Shown here piece by piece: positions 54,719 to 64,000 of a stretch of DNA of 64,000 nucleotides (position 1 is its first letter; each line of letters opens with the position of its first letter). The notes under the pieces were generated by a model. It saw only the letters and a program-made list of their open reading frames with translations. It ran no database searches and was not told the origin of the DNA. A program made the translations under genes and the position numbers. The stretch lies in NCBI RefSeq assembly GCF_026788005.1, contig NZ_JABEPE010000002.1:186001-250000 (forward strand), read 5' to 3'. The stretch is from Alteromonas sp. a30. GTDB taxonomy: Bacteria > Pseudomonadota > Gammaproteobacteria > Enterobacterales > Alteromonadaceae.

Positions 54719-55519
54719 CTAACCAAGCAAGCTCAATACTTGACTTTGGCGTTGATTTGCCTGCGCTTGAACCGCAATGGAAGATTGACTCAAAATACTA
54801 TTTGCTGCCTGCTCGGCTGTCGCCTGCGCAAAATCGGTATCACCAATACGGCTATTTGCGGCTGCCACATTTTCTTGTGTTTGCGCTAAATTTCGCGCTG
54901 CACTTTCAAATTGATTCTGAACAGCACCTAATTCAGCTCTTGCACCACCGACTGTTTCCAAAGCTGTATCTGCGATAGAAAGCGCATCTTGAGCTCCCTG
55001 AGATGTTGACACATCGACACTTAAAATACCTGACAAACTGGAAGCAAAATCTTGAGTGTTTACACCAATATTCTGCCCTGCATTAGCCCCCACTTGAAAA
55101 TCCAATGTTCCTTCGCTCTGCAATAGAGGCTTACCAGCGAATTCAGTTTGGTCGATAGTTTGTTGAATATTGCCTTGAAGCTGGGAAATTTCAGACTGAA
55201 TCGCATCACGATCAGATTGACTTAAAATACCATTGCCTGCTTGCACTGATAGTTCACGAATACGATTAACATCGTTATTAATCCCAGATAGCCCACCCTC
55301 TGCTACTTGTGCGAGTGAAACACCATCTAGAGAATTTCTGACAGCTTGGCCTAAGCCATTTTCTTGGGCCGTCAGTCTGTCGATAATTTGCTGCGCGGCT
55401 GCACCATCAGCAGCACTATTGATTCGTTTTCCTGACGCTAGGCGTTCAAAAATCGAATCTTGTTTATTTTGCACTTGCTGCAAAATAGATGAATTATTCT
55501 TTGCATCTAGATTAATCAT
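54719..55519 (-). CDS. Short flagellin
   Basis: A 266-residue flagellin consisting almost entirely of the D0/D1 helices. The N-terminal part has SGKRINSAADGAAAQQIIDR and NSLDGVSLAQVAEGGL, and the C-terminal part has ARAELGAVQNQFESAARNL and ends QRQSQVLSLLG. The usual DDAAGLAI box is replaced by DGAAAQQI. There is no D2/D3 insert. It is a single-gene unit with a terminator. No flaG, fliD or fliS follows, unlike in Vibrio or Pseudomonas clusters. Another flagellin may exist elsewhere, so whether this is the major filament protein is unknown. Confidence 0.92.
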   Translation of the reverse strand: MINLDAKNNSSILQQVQNKQDSIFERLASGKRINSAADGAAAQQIIDRLTAQENGLGQAVRNSLDGVSLAQVAEGGLSGINNDVNRIRELSVQAGNGILSQSDRDAIQSEISQLQGNIQQTIDQTEFAGKPLLQSEGTLDFQVGANAGQNIGVNTQDFASSLSGILSVDVSTSQGAQDALSIADTALETVGGARAELGAVQNQFESAARNLAQTQENVAAANSRIGDTDFAQATAEQAANSILSQSSIAVQAQANQRQSQVLSLLG

Positions 55520-55548
55520 AATCTACTCCTCTTTATACCTCACCTCTA

Positions 55549-55577
55549 AGTATAGCAAAGGCATGTACAAATAGTAA
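55549..55577 (-). promoter_or_regulatory. Candidate promoter for the flagellin gene
   Basis: On the minus strand TTACTA (55572-55577) and TATACT (55549-55554) are separated by 17 bp, a sigma-70 type layout with a five-of-six -10. No GG-N10-GC or GCCGATAA element was found upstream of this gene, which is unexpected for flagellin. AGAGGAG gives a strong ribosome site. Confidence 0.4.
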
Positions 55578-55805
55578 CCACTCGATGTGTGTAATAGTTA
55601 TTAGTAAAAATACCTATAGATGATATCAAAATCTCTTAATAGATTAGATCTATTCAACCTCTTTTAATCACGTTATTATGAGTAGAATGTTAACCACTGA
55701 ATCACTGGTAAACTGGCGTCGTCTACTCAGTATTCAAATCACATTCTCTGTTAACTTTCCTAGCAGTTTTAACCCTGATTAAAATAATTGGAGCGGCATT
55801 AATCA

Positions 55806-57107
55806 ATGAACTTTCGTCGTGGTGAAAGAGGCCCTTCTTCACTCAATAGAAATAACATTTCAAAGCCTCTACTGCTCATTGAGGACAGTCGAAGTATAGC
55901 GAATATTATCAAGTCGCAAGTTGAAAATAGATGGGGATGTGATGTTCATGTTGCTAGTAGTTATGAGGAAGCCATTACCCTTCTTAAAGCGCACCGTAGA
56001 GAATACTTTTTAACCATTAGTGATCTCAATCTTCCTGATGCGCCAAATGGCGAAATAGTGGAACTACTAAAGCGGACTGGCTTACCTATTATCGTGATAA
56101 CTGGCACCATGGAGAAAGGGCATTTTCACAAAAGTCTGCACACTCACGTTGTTGATTTCATACTTAAAAGTCAGACTAATTCGGTTCAATACCTCATTGA
56201 CCAAGTGGGCCGTTTTTACTTCAATCAATTTACCACATTAATGATAGTTGACGATTCAAAACTCTCCCGGGAAGTGATTACTCAAGTATTAGAAACCCAG
56301 AACTTTAAGGTGGTTAACGCTGGCAGTGCGGAAGAAGCACTTTCACTCATTGAGTCAACACCTGAAATCAAGTTGATTGTTTCAGACTACATTATGCCTA
56401 ATATGAACGGTGTTGAATTAACAACAGAGCTGCGTAAAAAATACGCTAAATCAAAGCTATCCATTATCGGCCTATCGTCGGATAACGAGCCTAGGTTGGG
56501 ACTTGAATTCATTCGTAACGGCGCCAACGACTTTCTGACCAAGCCTTTTATAGCCGAAGAATTAATAATGCGGATAAATCAAAATCTCGATACCATGAGC
56601 TATATAGAGGTTATCGAAAATTCTGCCAATCGAGATTATCTTACCAATCTGCATAACAGACGTTACTTCTACCGAAAAGGTGAGAAATTGTTAGCGGACA
56701 GTAAAAAACAAAACAAACCATTTGTCACGGCTCTTTTAGATATCGACCACTTCAAGAAAATCAATGATACCTACGGACATGATGTCGGCGACAAGGTATT
56801 AATTCAGCTAGCCATTTTCATCAACAACCATTTTAGTCATACACTTTCTGCCAGAGTCGGAGGGGAAGAATTCGCGATCTTGTTCCAAGAACCTTTACCA
56901 TCTGTGCTAGATCAACTCGAAGCGTTTAGAAAAGAATTGGCAGAAACGACTTTGGAATTTGGTGGTAATACCTTTAACGTGACAACCAGTATTGGTTGCA
57001 CAGATGCCCTTTCTACATCCCTTGACGATTCACTAAAAGCAGCCGATTTATGTTTATACGATGCTAAAAAGCAAGGAAGAAACACAATAGTCCACCAAGC
57101 TTGCTAA
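55806..57107 (+). CDS. Tandem-receiver diguanylate cyclase (REC-REC-GGDEF)
   Basis: 433 residues. The first receiver (about 20-135) has D27, phospho-acceptor D73 and K121. The second receiver (about 143-260) has D149-D150, D194 in IVSDYIMPNMNG and K246. The GGDEF domain (about 275-433) has the active-site form GGEEF (352-356) and DIDHFKKINDTYGH. The RxxD product-inhibition site is absent (Phe343 and Thr346 occupy those positions). It probably makes c-di-GMP under control of phosphorylation. It is divergent from flagellin and close to flrA, whose relatives respond to c-di-GMP. GGAG lies upstream of the ATG. Confidence 0.9.
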   Translation: MNFRRGERGPSSLNRNNISKPLLLIEDSRSIANIIKSQVENRWGCDVHVASSYEEAITLLKAHRREYFLTISDLNLPDAPNGEIVELLKRTGLPIIVITGTMEKGHFHKSLHTHVVDFILKSQTNSVQYLIDQVGRFYFNQFTTLMIVDDSKLSREVITQVLETQNFKVVNAGSAEEALSLIESTPEIKLIVSDYIMPNMNGVELTTELRKKYAKSKLSIIGLSSDNEPRLGLEFIRNGANDFLTKPFIAEELIMRINQNLDTMSYIEVIENSANRDYLTNLHNRRYFYRKGEKLLADSKKQNKPFVTALLDIDHFKKINDTYGHDVGDKVLIQLAIFINNHFSHTLSARVGGEEFAILFQEPLPSVLDQLEAFRKELAETTLEFGGNTFNVTTSIGCTDALSTSLDDSLKAADLCLYDAKKQGRNTIVHQAC

Positions 57108-57241
57108 CTCGCGCTATGATTATGGATACTAGTAAAATCAGTGCCACTTATAATTCCCAAACAGATGAGTAAATTAATAAACATGGATCACCTAAATCGA
57201 GGGAAATATGGCTTTTTTTCGTTCTGTGCTGGTAAATACTC

Positions 57242-59521
57242 ATGAAAGCGATAAAATCGCCCTCTAATTTATCGATAATCAGCGCATTTAAGGCCGCCAC
57301 TTTTCAACATTGTATGTATTATAACCATTTAATTCGAATTCCTTTGTTCTTTGGTATCGCACTGCCAATTGCTGCTCAGGAACAATGCCTAGCCCCTCTA
57401 AAACCATTTGAAAACAATGGTTTAGCTAATGGCGACAAAATAGTAGTACAGGCTGAAAAAGTAGAAATAAAGCAAGATACTATTGCTGAGTTCAACGGAA
57501 AAGTTGCAATATCGAATCGTAATGCACTGATTAATGCTGAACGTGCTCTAATTAATAAAGATAGCCAAGAGTTGTCTGCAGAAGGCAATATCCAATATTC
57601 AGACCCCTCAATTCAAATCGATAGTGATAACGTTGACCTAGACATCAATGATAACAGGCTACAGCTGGATAACACGCTATATCAATTGAGAGGTCTCCCC
57701 GGTAGAGGAAAAGCTGAACGTATTGTCCTAAGTGAAGAAAATGGTGTTGAACTACAGGATGTGAGTTTTAGTAGCTGTCCTGTCGGCGCTGAGGACTGGC
57801 ATATTCAGGCAAGTGCTATTGAACTTAAACCGGGCAGTCTTTGGGGTACGGCAAAACATACTCGCTTTTACATTAAAGATGTCCCCGTATTTTATCTCCC
57901 TTATTTTGCTTTTCCGGTAACAGAGCAACGCCAATCAGGCTTGCTATTTCCACAAATTTCTAGCAATAACCGTACAGGTTTGTCTTACGAGCAACCTATC
58001 TACTGGAATATTCTTCCAAACATAGACATGACATTTTCACCTCGGTACATGACGCGTAGAGGATTGCAGTTGAAAACGGAACTGCGTTATCTCACGCCAC
58101 TGCATACCGGCGAAATGCACCTAGAGTACCTTAACAACGATCAAGAAGATGAGAATCTAGACGAACGTTATTTCTACCGTTTCTCACATAAAGGCTATTT
58201 AGACGAAAATTGGTCAGTCCATGCCGAATGGAATGATTTAAGTGACGATAATTACATCACAGACCTCGGTTCCGATTTTTATAACCGCGCAGATACACAT
58301 TTGTTCAAAACGCTCGGAATGAATTATCACAGTGATGACCTCTTTTTTAGTGCGAAATTTAGAGACTTTGAAACCATTGGCGACCATCCTGATAGCTACC
58401 GTTCGCTACCTGAACTTAAGTTGCAATATAAAGCGTGGGAGTCCGGGTTAAATCAGTTACAAATTAACTCAGAAGTGAGCTACTTTGATAACAATGAAGA
58501 AGATGCGCCATCAGCAACGCGGATTCACATTGCCCCCAAACTCTCCTTACCTTATCGAACAAGTTGGGCAGAATTCCTTGCAGAAACCAGCCTACTGCAT
58601 ACCGAATATTTTCAAGACAACATTGAAGGTGAACTTGATAGTCACGCAAGCAGAACACTCGCGCAAGTAAGGTTATACGGTTCAATGTCGTTAGAGCGCC
58701 CCGCAAGCTGGTTTGGTCAGCAAGTCACACAAACACTAGAACCCAAATTCCAGTACCATTACACAAGCTATGAAGATCAAAATGATATTGGTTTGTACGA
58801 TACGACTCGTCTCTTAAACGACGTAGTAGGTATCTTCAGAGGGCAAGAGTTTACAGGCTTGGACCGTATTAGTGACACCAATCAAATTGCGCTTGGTGTT
58901 ACCTCTCGTATTTTAGATAAGAATAATAGGGAACAATTCCGCCTTGGTTTGGGTCAGATATTCTACTTTGACGATAACCGAGTATTGGAAGCATCAAAGG
59001 AAAGTAATCGCTCAGCAATTGCCGCTGAGCTTGACTGGAATATTAGCAGTAAATGGACAATCAACACTGAAATCCAAGTGTCCAGTCGCAGTGAAAAGGT
59101 TGAGCGTAGTAATATTGCATTGGAATACCGTTTAGGGGCCAATAAATTATTGCAGCTTAATCACCGCTACATTAGGGACATTTCCGGTGATGAAATTGAT
59201 CAACTCGGGGTAACAGCTTCTTGGCCCATTACCCATAACTGGCAATGGGTTGGCCGCTACTATCGTGATATGGACTTAAACCGCTCAACAGAGAGTTTCA
59301 TTGGTATTCAATACGAATCTTGTTGCTGGGGAATGCAGCTTGTTTGGCAACGTCACCTAAGCAATCGCTTCGATGCACTTGGTAATCAAAGCTTCAATGC
59401 GTATGATTCGGGTATCAACTTTAAGTTTGTGTTTAAAGGAATGGGAAGTGGTAAAAGTAGTCGCACCTTGTTGGATGAAGGCTTGTATGGCTACCGTCGC
59501 CCTTATTTTTTAAGTAATTAA
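57242..59521 (+). CDS. lptD: LPS-assembly outer-membrane protein LptD
   Basis: 759 residues: a signal peptide, an LptA-like jelly-roll (about 60-190) and a C-terminal beta-barrel (about 215-750). The four disulfide cysteines are present at C49, C179, C694 and C695 (the last two in YESCCWGMQLVW). It inserts lipopolysaccharide into the outer leaflet with LptE. The listed ATG precedes a signal peptide that really begins at Met25 (position 57314), so the first 24 residues may not be translated; neither start has a good ribosome site. It is the first gene of a run through apaH. Confidence 0.93.
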   Translation: MKAIKSPSNLSIISAFKAATFQHCMYYNHLIRIPLFFGIALPIAAQEQCLAPLKPFENNGLANGDKIVVQAEKVEIKQDTIAEFNGKVAISNRNALINAERALINKDSQELSAEGNIQYSDPSIQIDSDNVDLDINDNRLQLDNTLYQLRGLPGRGKAERIVLSEENGVELQDVSFSSCPVGAEDWHIQASAIELKPGSLWGTAKHTRFYIKDVPVFYLPYFAFPVTEQRQSGLLFPQISSNNRTGLSYEQPIYWNILPNIDMTFSPRYMTRRGLQLKTELRYLTPLHTGEMHLEYLNNDQEDENLDERYFYRFSHKGYLDENWSVHAEWNDLSDDNYITDLGSDFYNRADTHLFKTLGMNYHSDDLFFSAKFRDFETIGDHPDSYRSLPELKLQYKAWESGLNQLQINSEVSYFDNNEEDAPSATRIHIAPKLSLPYRTSWAEFLAETSLLHTEYFQDNIEGELDSHASRTLAQVRLYGSMSLERPASWFGQQVTQTLEPKFQYHYTSYEDQNDIGLYDTTRLLNDVVGIFRGQEFTGLDRISDTNQIALGVTSRILDKNNREQFRLGLGQIFYFDDNRVLEASKESNRSAIAAELDWNISSKWTINTEIQVSSRSEKVERSNIALEYRLGANKLLQLNHRYIRDISGDEIDQLGVTASWPITHNWQWVGRYYRDMDLNRSTESFIGIQYESCCWGMQLVWQRHLSNRFDALGNQSFNAYDSGINFKFVFKGMGSGKSSRTLLDEGLYGYRRPYFLSN

Positions 59522-59537
59522 CAAAGCAATAAATTAC

Positions 59538-60827
59538 ATGAATTACACTAGAGTTTTATCAGTATTCTTCGGCTTATTTATTTCTATAAGTGCTTTTGCT
59601 CAGCAACAAATGCTAGACAAAGTCGCTGTTATAGTCGATCAAGGCGTTATCCTAGAAAGCGAAATTAAAACGCTTATTGCCACTGTAAAGAGTAATGCCA
59701 TTAGGAACAATCAGGAACTACCATCGGACAATATTCTCCGCACCCAAGCAATTGAGCGTTTGATAACACAAAACCTACAAATGCAGTTAGCCGAGCGCAT
59801 GGGTATTCAAATTAGTGACCCTCAGCTTGAGCAAACGATTGCGAACATCGCCAGAGACCAAGGCTTAACTGTGGAAGAGTTAAGAAAAGGGGTTATTGCG
59901 GATGGCATGACCTACGATAACTATCGTCATCATTTACGCACTGAACTCATCACTGGCGAAGTAACCCGAGCTAATGTGCGCCGCCGCGTCTATATTACGC
60001 CTCAAGAAGTAACAAATCTGCTCAAGTTAATTGATGAACAAGGTGCAGAACAGGTCGAGTATCATTTAGGACATATCCTTGTTGGCTTCCCATCTCAACC
60101 CTCACAAGAAGACATTGATAGCGCGAAAGAACGGGCCGGAAAAGTGCTCGAGTTATTAAAAGATGAGAATTCTGACTTTGCCAAAATTGCGGCAACAGCA
60201 TCTTCAGGCGCAAAAGCGCTAGAAGGGGGTGATTTAGGTTGGATGAATATAAACTCCATGCCTACCCTTTTTGCCGAAGCCGTTCAGGGAGCTCGAAAAA
60301 ATGACCTTATCGGTCCGATTCGAAGCGGTGCAGGCTTTCATATTCTTAAAATTAAAAATATTCGCGGGCTTGAAATCGCAGAAGTCAAAGAAGTCAATGC
60401 ACGCCATATTCTCATCAAACCTACCATTATTCTTTCTGAGGAACGCGCTAAACAAATGCTAGCGGATTTCCGTGAACAAATATTAAATGAAGAAGCTGAC
60501 TTTGGTGAGCTCGCAAAAGAGCACTCCGTTGATCCGGGTTCCGCATTAAAGGGAGGCGAGTTAGGTTGGGCTGACCCCAACATGTATGTTCCTGCCTTTA
60601 AAGAAGTGGTAGAAAACTTAGAGAAAGATGAATTATCAGAACCGTTTCGATCTGTACATGGATGGCACCTTGTCCAGTTAATTGATAGCCGCGTAGATGA
60701 TGTTACTGAGAAGCTGAAAGAAGAAAGAGCTTATCAGTTACTCTTCAAACGTAAATACGCCGAAGAGCGTGACTCATGGCTAAAAGAAATGCGTGACAAT
60801 GCCTACGTTGAGGTATTAGCGGACTAG
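59538..60827 (+). CDS. surA: Periplasmic chaperone and peptidyl-prolyl isomerase SurA
   Basis: 429 residues: a signal peptide ending in SAFAQQ (cleavage near residue 22), an N-terminal chaperone domain (about 23-165), two parvulin domains (about 172-272 with [11 protein letters not shown] and [13 protein letters not shown], and about 283-385 with NARHILIKP and [17 protein letters not shown]) and a C-terminal helix. It escorts outer-membrane proteins, including LptD encoded just upstream, to the BAM complex. It starts 16 bases after the lptD stop. Confidence 0.96.
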   Translation: MNYTRVLSVFFGLFISISAFAQQQMLDKVAVIVDQGVILESEIKTLIATVKSNAIRNNQELPSDNILRTQAIERLITQNLQMQLAERMGIQISDPQLEQTIANIARDQGLTVEELRKGVIADGMTYDNYRHHLRTELITGEVTRANVRRRVYITPQEVTNLLKLIDEQGAEQVEYHLGHILVGFPSQPSQEDIDSAKERAGKVLELLKDENSDFAKIAATASSGAKALEGGDLGWMNINSMPTLFAEAVQGARKNDLIGPIRSGAGFHILKIKNIRGLEIAEVKEVNARHILIKPTIILSEERAKQMLADFREQILNEEADFGELAKEHSVDPGSALKGGELGWADPNMYVPAFKEVVENLEKDELSEPFRSVHGWHLVQLIDSRVDDVTEKLKEERAYQLLFKRKYAEERDSWLKEMRDNAYVEVLAD

Positions 60828-60837
60828 CGGAGCATCG

Positions 60838-61827
60838 ATGTCCATTAAATTAGCAATAACTCCGGGCGAACCTGCGGGTATCGGCCCGGATTTAATTATC
60901 CAGTTAGCACAAGAAAAATGGGATGCACAACTCGTCGTCTTTGCCGACCGAGAGATGTTACAACAACGAGCCCAAATATTAGGTTTTCCTTTAACACTCC
61001 TTGATTATCATCCTGAAACCAAAGCACTACAGGAAGCTGGACAGCTCTATATTAGCCATATTCCCGTGCAAACTCAGGTCTCACCGGGTGATTTGAACGC
61101 TGAAAACGGCCACTACGTTGTGGAAACGCTAAAACAGGCCAGCGAATCTAATATGAGCGGAGAGTTTGATGCAGTTGTTACCGGTCCCGTGCATAAAGGC
61201 ATCATCAATCAGGCAGGCGTATCCTTTAGCGGTCACACAGAATATTTTGCACTACAAGCGAATTGCTCCGATGTAGTAATGATGTTGGCAACAGAGGGGC
61301 TACGGGTTGCTTTAGTGACAACTCATATTCCTCTCGCCTACGTCAATAAAGCGATTACACAAGAACGTTTAGATAAAGTCATTACCATTTTACATCACGA
61401 CCTAAAAACAAAGTTTGGTATCACGAACCCACGAATTTATGTCTGTGGACTCAACCCTCACGCAGGGGAAAATGGGCATCTCGGCAGAGAAGAGATTGAA
61501 GTTATCTCGCCTACACTGGCGCTGCTCAGAGAAAAAGGACTCGACCTTGTTGGCCCACTTCCCGCCGACACCATTTTCCAAAAGAAATATTTAGATGATG
61601 CCGATGCGGTATTAACCATGTATCACGACCAAGGTCTTCCTGTATTAAAATATAAAGGATTCGGCGCATCAGTGAACATCACCCTAGGTCTTCCATTTAT
61701 TCGCACATCTGTTGATCATGGCACAGCATTAGACTTAGCGGGAACTGGAAACATCGACAAAGGCAGTTTTAGAATAGCCATTGAAGAAGCAATTAAGCTC
61801 GCTTCAACTCGGACAACAAAGCAGTGA
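60838..61827 (+). CDS. pdxA: 4-hydroxythreonine-4-phosphate dehydrogenase PdxA
   Basis: A 329-residue cytoplasmic enzyme of vitamin B6 synthesis. Signatures are [13 protein letters not shown], metal-binding histidines in [23 protein letters not shown] and [12 protein letters not shown], and [14 protein letters not shown]. It oxidises 4-phosphohydroxy-L-threonine. It follows surA by ten bases, and its stop overlaps the rsmA start. Confidence 0.96.
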   Translation: MSIKLAITPGEPAGIGPDLIIQLAQEKWDAQLVVFADREMLQQRAQILGFPLTLLDYHPETKALQEAGQLYISHIPVQTQVSPGDLNAENGHYVVETLKQASESNMSGEFDAVVTGPVHKGIINQAGVSFSGHTEYFALQANCSDVVMMLATEGLRVALVTTHIPLAYVNKAITQERLDKVITILHHDLKTKFGITNPRIYVCGLNPHAGENGHLGREEIEVISPTLALLREKGLDLVGPLPADTIFQKKYLDDADAVLTMYHDQGLPVLKYKGFGASVNITLGLPFIRTSVDHGTALDLAGTGNIDKGSFRIAIEEAIKLASTRTTKQ

Positions 61828-62618
61828 ACAGTAAAACTCATTTAGGTCATACCGCCCGAAAACGTTTCGGACAAAACTTTTTACACGACGAAGGTGTCAT
61901 AGATGGCATCGTTTCCTCTATTAATCCACAAGACGGTGAAAACCTAGTTGAAATTGGGCCAGGTCTGGGGGCATTAACAGAGCCTGTTTGCGAACAAGTA
62001 TCAAAGCTGACGGTTGTTGAGCTAGATCGCGATTTAGCAAAACGTCTACGCAGTCACCCTTTCATTCAAAACAAACTAACCATTGTTGAAGCTGATGCAA
62101 TGAAAATGGATTTTTCCACGTTGTATCAAACAGGAAAGCCTCTGCGTATTTTTGGCAACTTACCCTACAACATTTCAACGCCCCTCATGTTTCATTTGTT
62201 TGAGTTCATTGAGCACATTCAAGATATGCACTTTATGTTGCAAAAAGAAGTGGTTAATCGCTTGGCTGCCGTACCGGGTAATAAAGACTATGGTCGATTA
62301 TCGGTAATGACGCAGTATTACTGTCAAGTGATCCCAGTCCTGCATGTACCACCTCATGCATTTAAACCGGCCCCAAAAGTGGATTCAGCGGTTGTTAGGC
62401 TTATTCCTCACGCGAATAAAAGCGTTAAAGTGAACAATGTTAAAACCTTGGAAAAGGTCTGCTCAGCAGCGTTCGGACAACGTCGTAAAACGTTGCGGAA
62501 TAGTTTAAAAGAGATTCTGGATGCCGAGGCTATTGAGCGCCTCGGTATTGATCCCGGCGCCAGAGCAGAGACCCTATCCCTCGCGGACTATGCCAATCTC
62601 GCGAACGCTGTAACTTAA
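61824..62618 (+). CDS. rsmA: 16S rRNA (adenine1518/1519-N6) dimethyltransferase RsmA (KsgA)
   Basis: A 264-residue SAM-dependent methyltransferase with [16 protein letters not shown], motif [13 protein letters not shown] and the catalytic NLPYNIST. It methylates two adjacent adenines near the 3' end of 16S rRNA during 30S maturation. The GTG start overlaps the pdxA stop as GTGA. Confidence 0.96.
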   Translation: MNSKTHLGHTARKRFGQNFLHDEGVIDGIVSSINPQDGENLVEIGPGLGALTEPVCEQVSKLTVVELDRDLAKRLRSHPFIQNKLTIVEADAMKMDFSTLYQTGKPLRIFGNLPYNISTPLMFHLFEFIEHIQDMHFMLQKEVVNRLAAVPGNKDYGRLSVMTQYYCQVIPVLHVPPHAFKPAPKVDSAVVRLIPHANKSVKVNNVKTLEKVCSAAFGQRRKTLRNSLKEILDAEAIERLGIDPGARAETLSLADYANLANAVT

Positions 62619-62645
62619 AATTTATCAGTTTAGAGTCAACACCTT

Positions 62646-63029
62646 ATGTCATCATCCGTTACAGACAATATTTCTGTTGAAGCAAAAACAGCTTTTATGC
62701 CAGATCACCCTGCAACCAGAGATAACCAATTTGCTTTTAGTTATGAAATTACGATCGTAAATAATAGCGACACCAATATCACTTTATTGAACCGATATTG
62801 GCTTATTACCGATGCAGATGGAAAGAAAATGGAAGTACAAGGAGCTGGAGTCATTGGCGAACAGCCCGTTATCAAAATCGGCTCATCATATAGCTATACC
62901 AGCGGTGCCGTGCTTGATACACCTGTAGGTGCAATGGAAGGGCACTACGAAATGCAATTAGAAAATGGGAAAAAAATTCGAGTCCCCATTCCCCCTTTCG
63001 GTTTAGCGATCCCAAACGCCATTAATTAG
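62646..63029 (+). CDS. apaG: ApaG domain protein
   Basis: A 127-residue single-domain protein with a fibronectin-like fold: FAFSYEITIVNNSDTNITLL, RYWLITDADGKKMEVQGAGV, GEQPVIKIGSSYSYTSG and MEGHYEM, all ApaG signatures. Its biochemical role is unsettled; it is linked by genetics to cobalt resistance and accompanies apaH. It starts 27 bases after rsmA. Confidence 0.96.
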   Translation: MSSSVTDNISVEAKTAFMPDHPATRDNQFAFSYEITIVNNSDTNITLLNRYWLITDADGKKMEVQGAGVIGEQPVIKIGSSYSYTSGAVLDTPVGAMEGHYEMQLENGKKIRVPIPPFGLAIPNAIN

Positions 63030-63067
63030 TATGTATTAATATTCCTAATAACGGTGGAATCAGACAC

Positions 63068-63874
63068 ATGTCAACTTATGTAGTAGGTGATATTCAAGGA
63101 TGTTATCTCGGGTTAATGGCTTTACTGGAGAAATTACAGTTCAACCCACAAAAAGATAAACTGTATGCAGTAGGCGACCTGATTGGTAGAGGACCGAATG
63201 CACTCGAAACATTAGACTTCCTCTATCAACTTGGAGATGGCTTCGATACGGTATTGGGAAACCATGATTTACATTTTTTAGCCGTTTACCATGGGATTAA
63301 GAAGAACAATCCCAAAGATGGCTTTGAACCACTCCTAAGATCTTCTAAAACAGCTAATTTTGTGGAATGGCTTAGACACAAACCACTCGCTATACAATTA
63401 AATTCTGAAACATTTTTAAGTCACGCAGGATTGTATCCTTATTGGAACATAAATGAAGCACTAGGCTACTCTCAAGAGGTGGAAAAAGCTTTACAAAGCG
63501 ATAGTTATATTCAACTTCTAAGAAATATGTACCACAAAAATTCGGTAGTTTTTTCTTCCGAAATGACGGCAAAGGACCGTTTTCGGTTTATTATCGACGC
63601 CTTTACACGAATGCGCTATCTGTGTGAAGATGGCACCCTTGAGTATACTTGTAAAACATCGGTAAAAGATGCACCTAAGCCGCTTATACCATGGTTTAAG
63701 CACTCCCGGATTACATCTCTTGAAGGGGTCAAGTTGATTTTCGGTCATTGGGCATCTTTGGAAGGAACCACCTCAGTCTCACATTGTATAGCACTCGATA
63801 CAGGTTACATTTGGGGCGGAAAACTTTCCGCAATATGCTTAGATACGATGCAAATAAGCTCAGTAAGCAACTAA
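63068..63874 (+). CDS. apaH: Bis(5'-nucleosyl)-tetraphosphatase, symmetrical, ApaH
   Basis: A 268-residue metallophosphatase with the three metal-ligand motifs GDIQGCY, VGDLIGRGP and LGNHDLH, plus LSHAGLYPYW and IFGHWASLEG. It hydrolyses Ap4A to two ADP and also removes Np4 caps from RNA in E. coli. It is the last complete gene of the lptD-apaH run and follows apaG by about 38 bases. Confidence 0.96.
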   Translation: MSTYVVGDIQGCYLGLMALLEKLQFNPQKDKLYAVGDLIGRGPNALETLDFLYQLGDGFDTVLGNHDLHFLAVYHGIKKNNPKDGFEPLLRSSKTANFVEWLRHKPLAIQLNSETFLSHAGLYPYWNINEALGYSQEVEKALQSDSYIQLLRNMYHKNSVVFSSEMTAKDRFRFIIDAFTRMRYLCEDGTLEYTCKTSVKDAPKPLIPWFKHSRITSLEGVKLIFGHWASLEGTTSVSHCIALDTGYIWGGKLSAICLDTMQISSVSN

Positions 63875-63971
63875 ATTTAAGATTTAATAAGTTCGACCGA
63901 CTAAAATACAATTACATGGTTTTAGCGGTTTTAAGGAAGCATAATGCTTCTAATCAGCATTGGGAGAAGTA

Positions 63972-64000
63972 ATGAACATTACAGTTGCTTTGCGAATAAT
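63972..64000 (+). CDS. Start of a gene running off the right edge (unidentified)
   Basis: An ATG at 63972 preceded by GGGAG at a good distance opens a frame reading MNITVALRI to the window edge. Nine residues are not enough to name the product. folA often follows apaH, but these residues do not resemble its usual start. An open frame plus a good ribosome site makes a gene likely. Confidence 0.45.

Noticed and set aside
57209-57268. A 19-codon frame starting ATGGCTTTTTTTCG just before lptD
   Set aside because: It overlaps the lptD start in another frame, is very short and has no supporting similarity; a leader peptide cannot be shown.
63933-63960. GAAGCAT-A-ATGCTTC repeat after apaH as a terminator
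   Set aside because: The loop would be too small for the full stem, leaving only five pairs, and no T run follows.

Overview
The window is a chromosomal segment of a polarly flagellated, probably marine gammaproteobacterium. The FlrA/FlrB/FlrC flagellar hierarchy, FlhF/FlhG polar placement genes, a ParC/ParP/CheW chemotaxis cluster, the System I (ccm) cytochrome c genes and the lptD-surA-pdxA-rsmA-apaG-apaH run all fit that group. Gene order resembles Vibrio, Shewanella, Pseudomonas and their relatives; genus cannot be set from the sequence alone. Nearly all of the window is protein coding. I saw no rRNA, tRNA, CRISPR array, insertion sequence or prophage.

Layout. (1) 1-11080, minus strand: a surface-polysaccharide operon read right to left. 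It encodes a multi-SLBB outer-membrane export protein, WecB, WecC, a glycosyltransferase, a PglC-type initiating phosphoglycosyl transferase, a second glycosyltransferase, a Wzx-type flippase, WbpA and the start of WbpB, which runs off the left edge. WecB/WecC predict UDP-ManNAcA, and WbpA/WbpB predict entry into the UDP-GlcNAc(3NAc)A branch. (2) 11441-13488, plus: a POT-family peptide transporter and a small membrane protein. (3) 13577-21427, minus: ccmABCDEFGHI followed without a gap by mlaA. (4) 21670-23972, plus: a second FliK-like protein overlapping a stand-alone FlhB C-terminal-domain protein. (5) 23982-55519, minus: the main flagellar and chemotaxis block. Read in transcription order it is flagellin, flrA, flrB-flrC, fliEFGHIJ, fliKLMNOPQR-flhB, flhA-flhF-flhG-fliA-cheY-cheZ-cheA, then cheB-parC-parP-cheW and a DUF2802 gene. 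(6) 55806-64000, plus: a REC-REC-GGDEF regulator, then lptD, surA, pdxA, rsmA, apaG, apaH and the first codons of another gene.

Regulation visible in the sequence. Sigma-54 type elements (GG-N10-GC with good flanks) lie upstream of flrB, fliE, fliK and flhA. These are the operons expected to be switched on by the FlrA and FlrC activators encoded here. Hairpin terminators follow the POT gene, mlaA, cheA, flrA and flagellin. Many genes overlap by 1-4 bases and many start with GTG or TTG, so translational coupling is widespread.

Nothing here is clearly a new multi-gene system. The points most worth following are: the FliK-like/FlhB-C pair outside the main flagellar cluster; three copies of a FliM-like peptide in the CheA linker; a perfect 16-bp inverted repeat beside the fliE sigma-54 promoter; a short flagellin with no flaG/fliD/fliS beside it; and a CVTC active site in CcmG.
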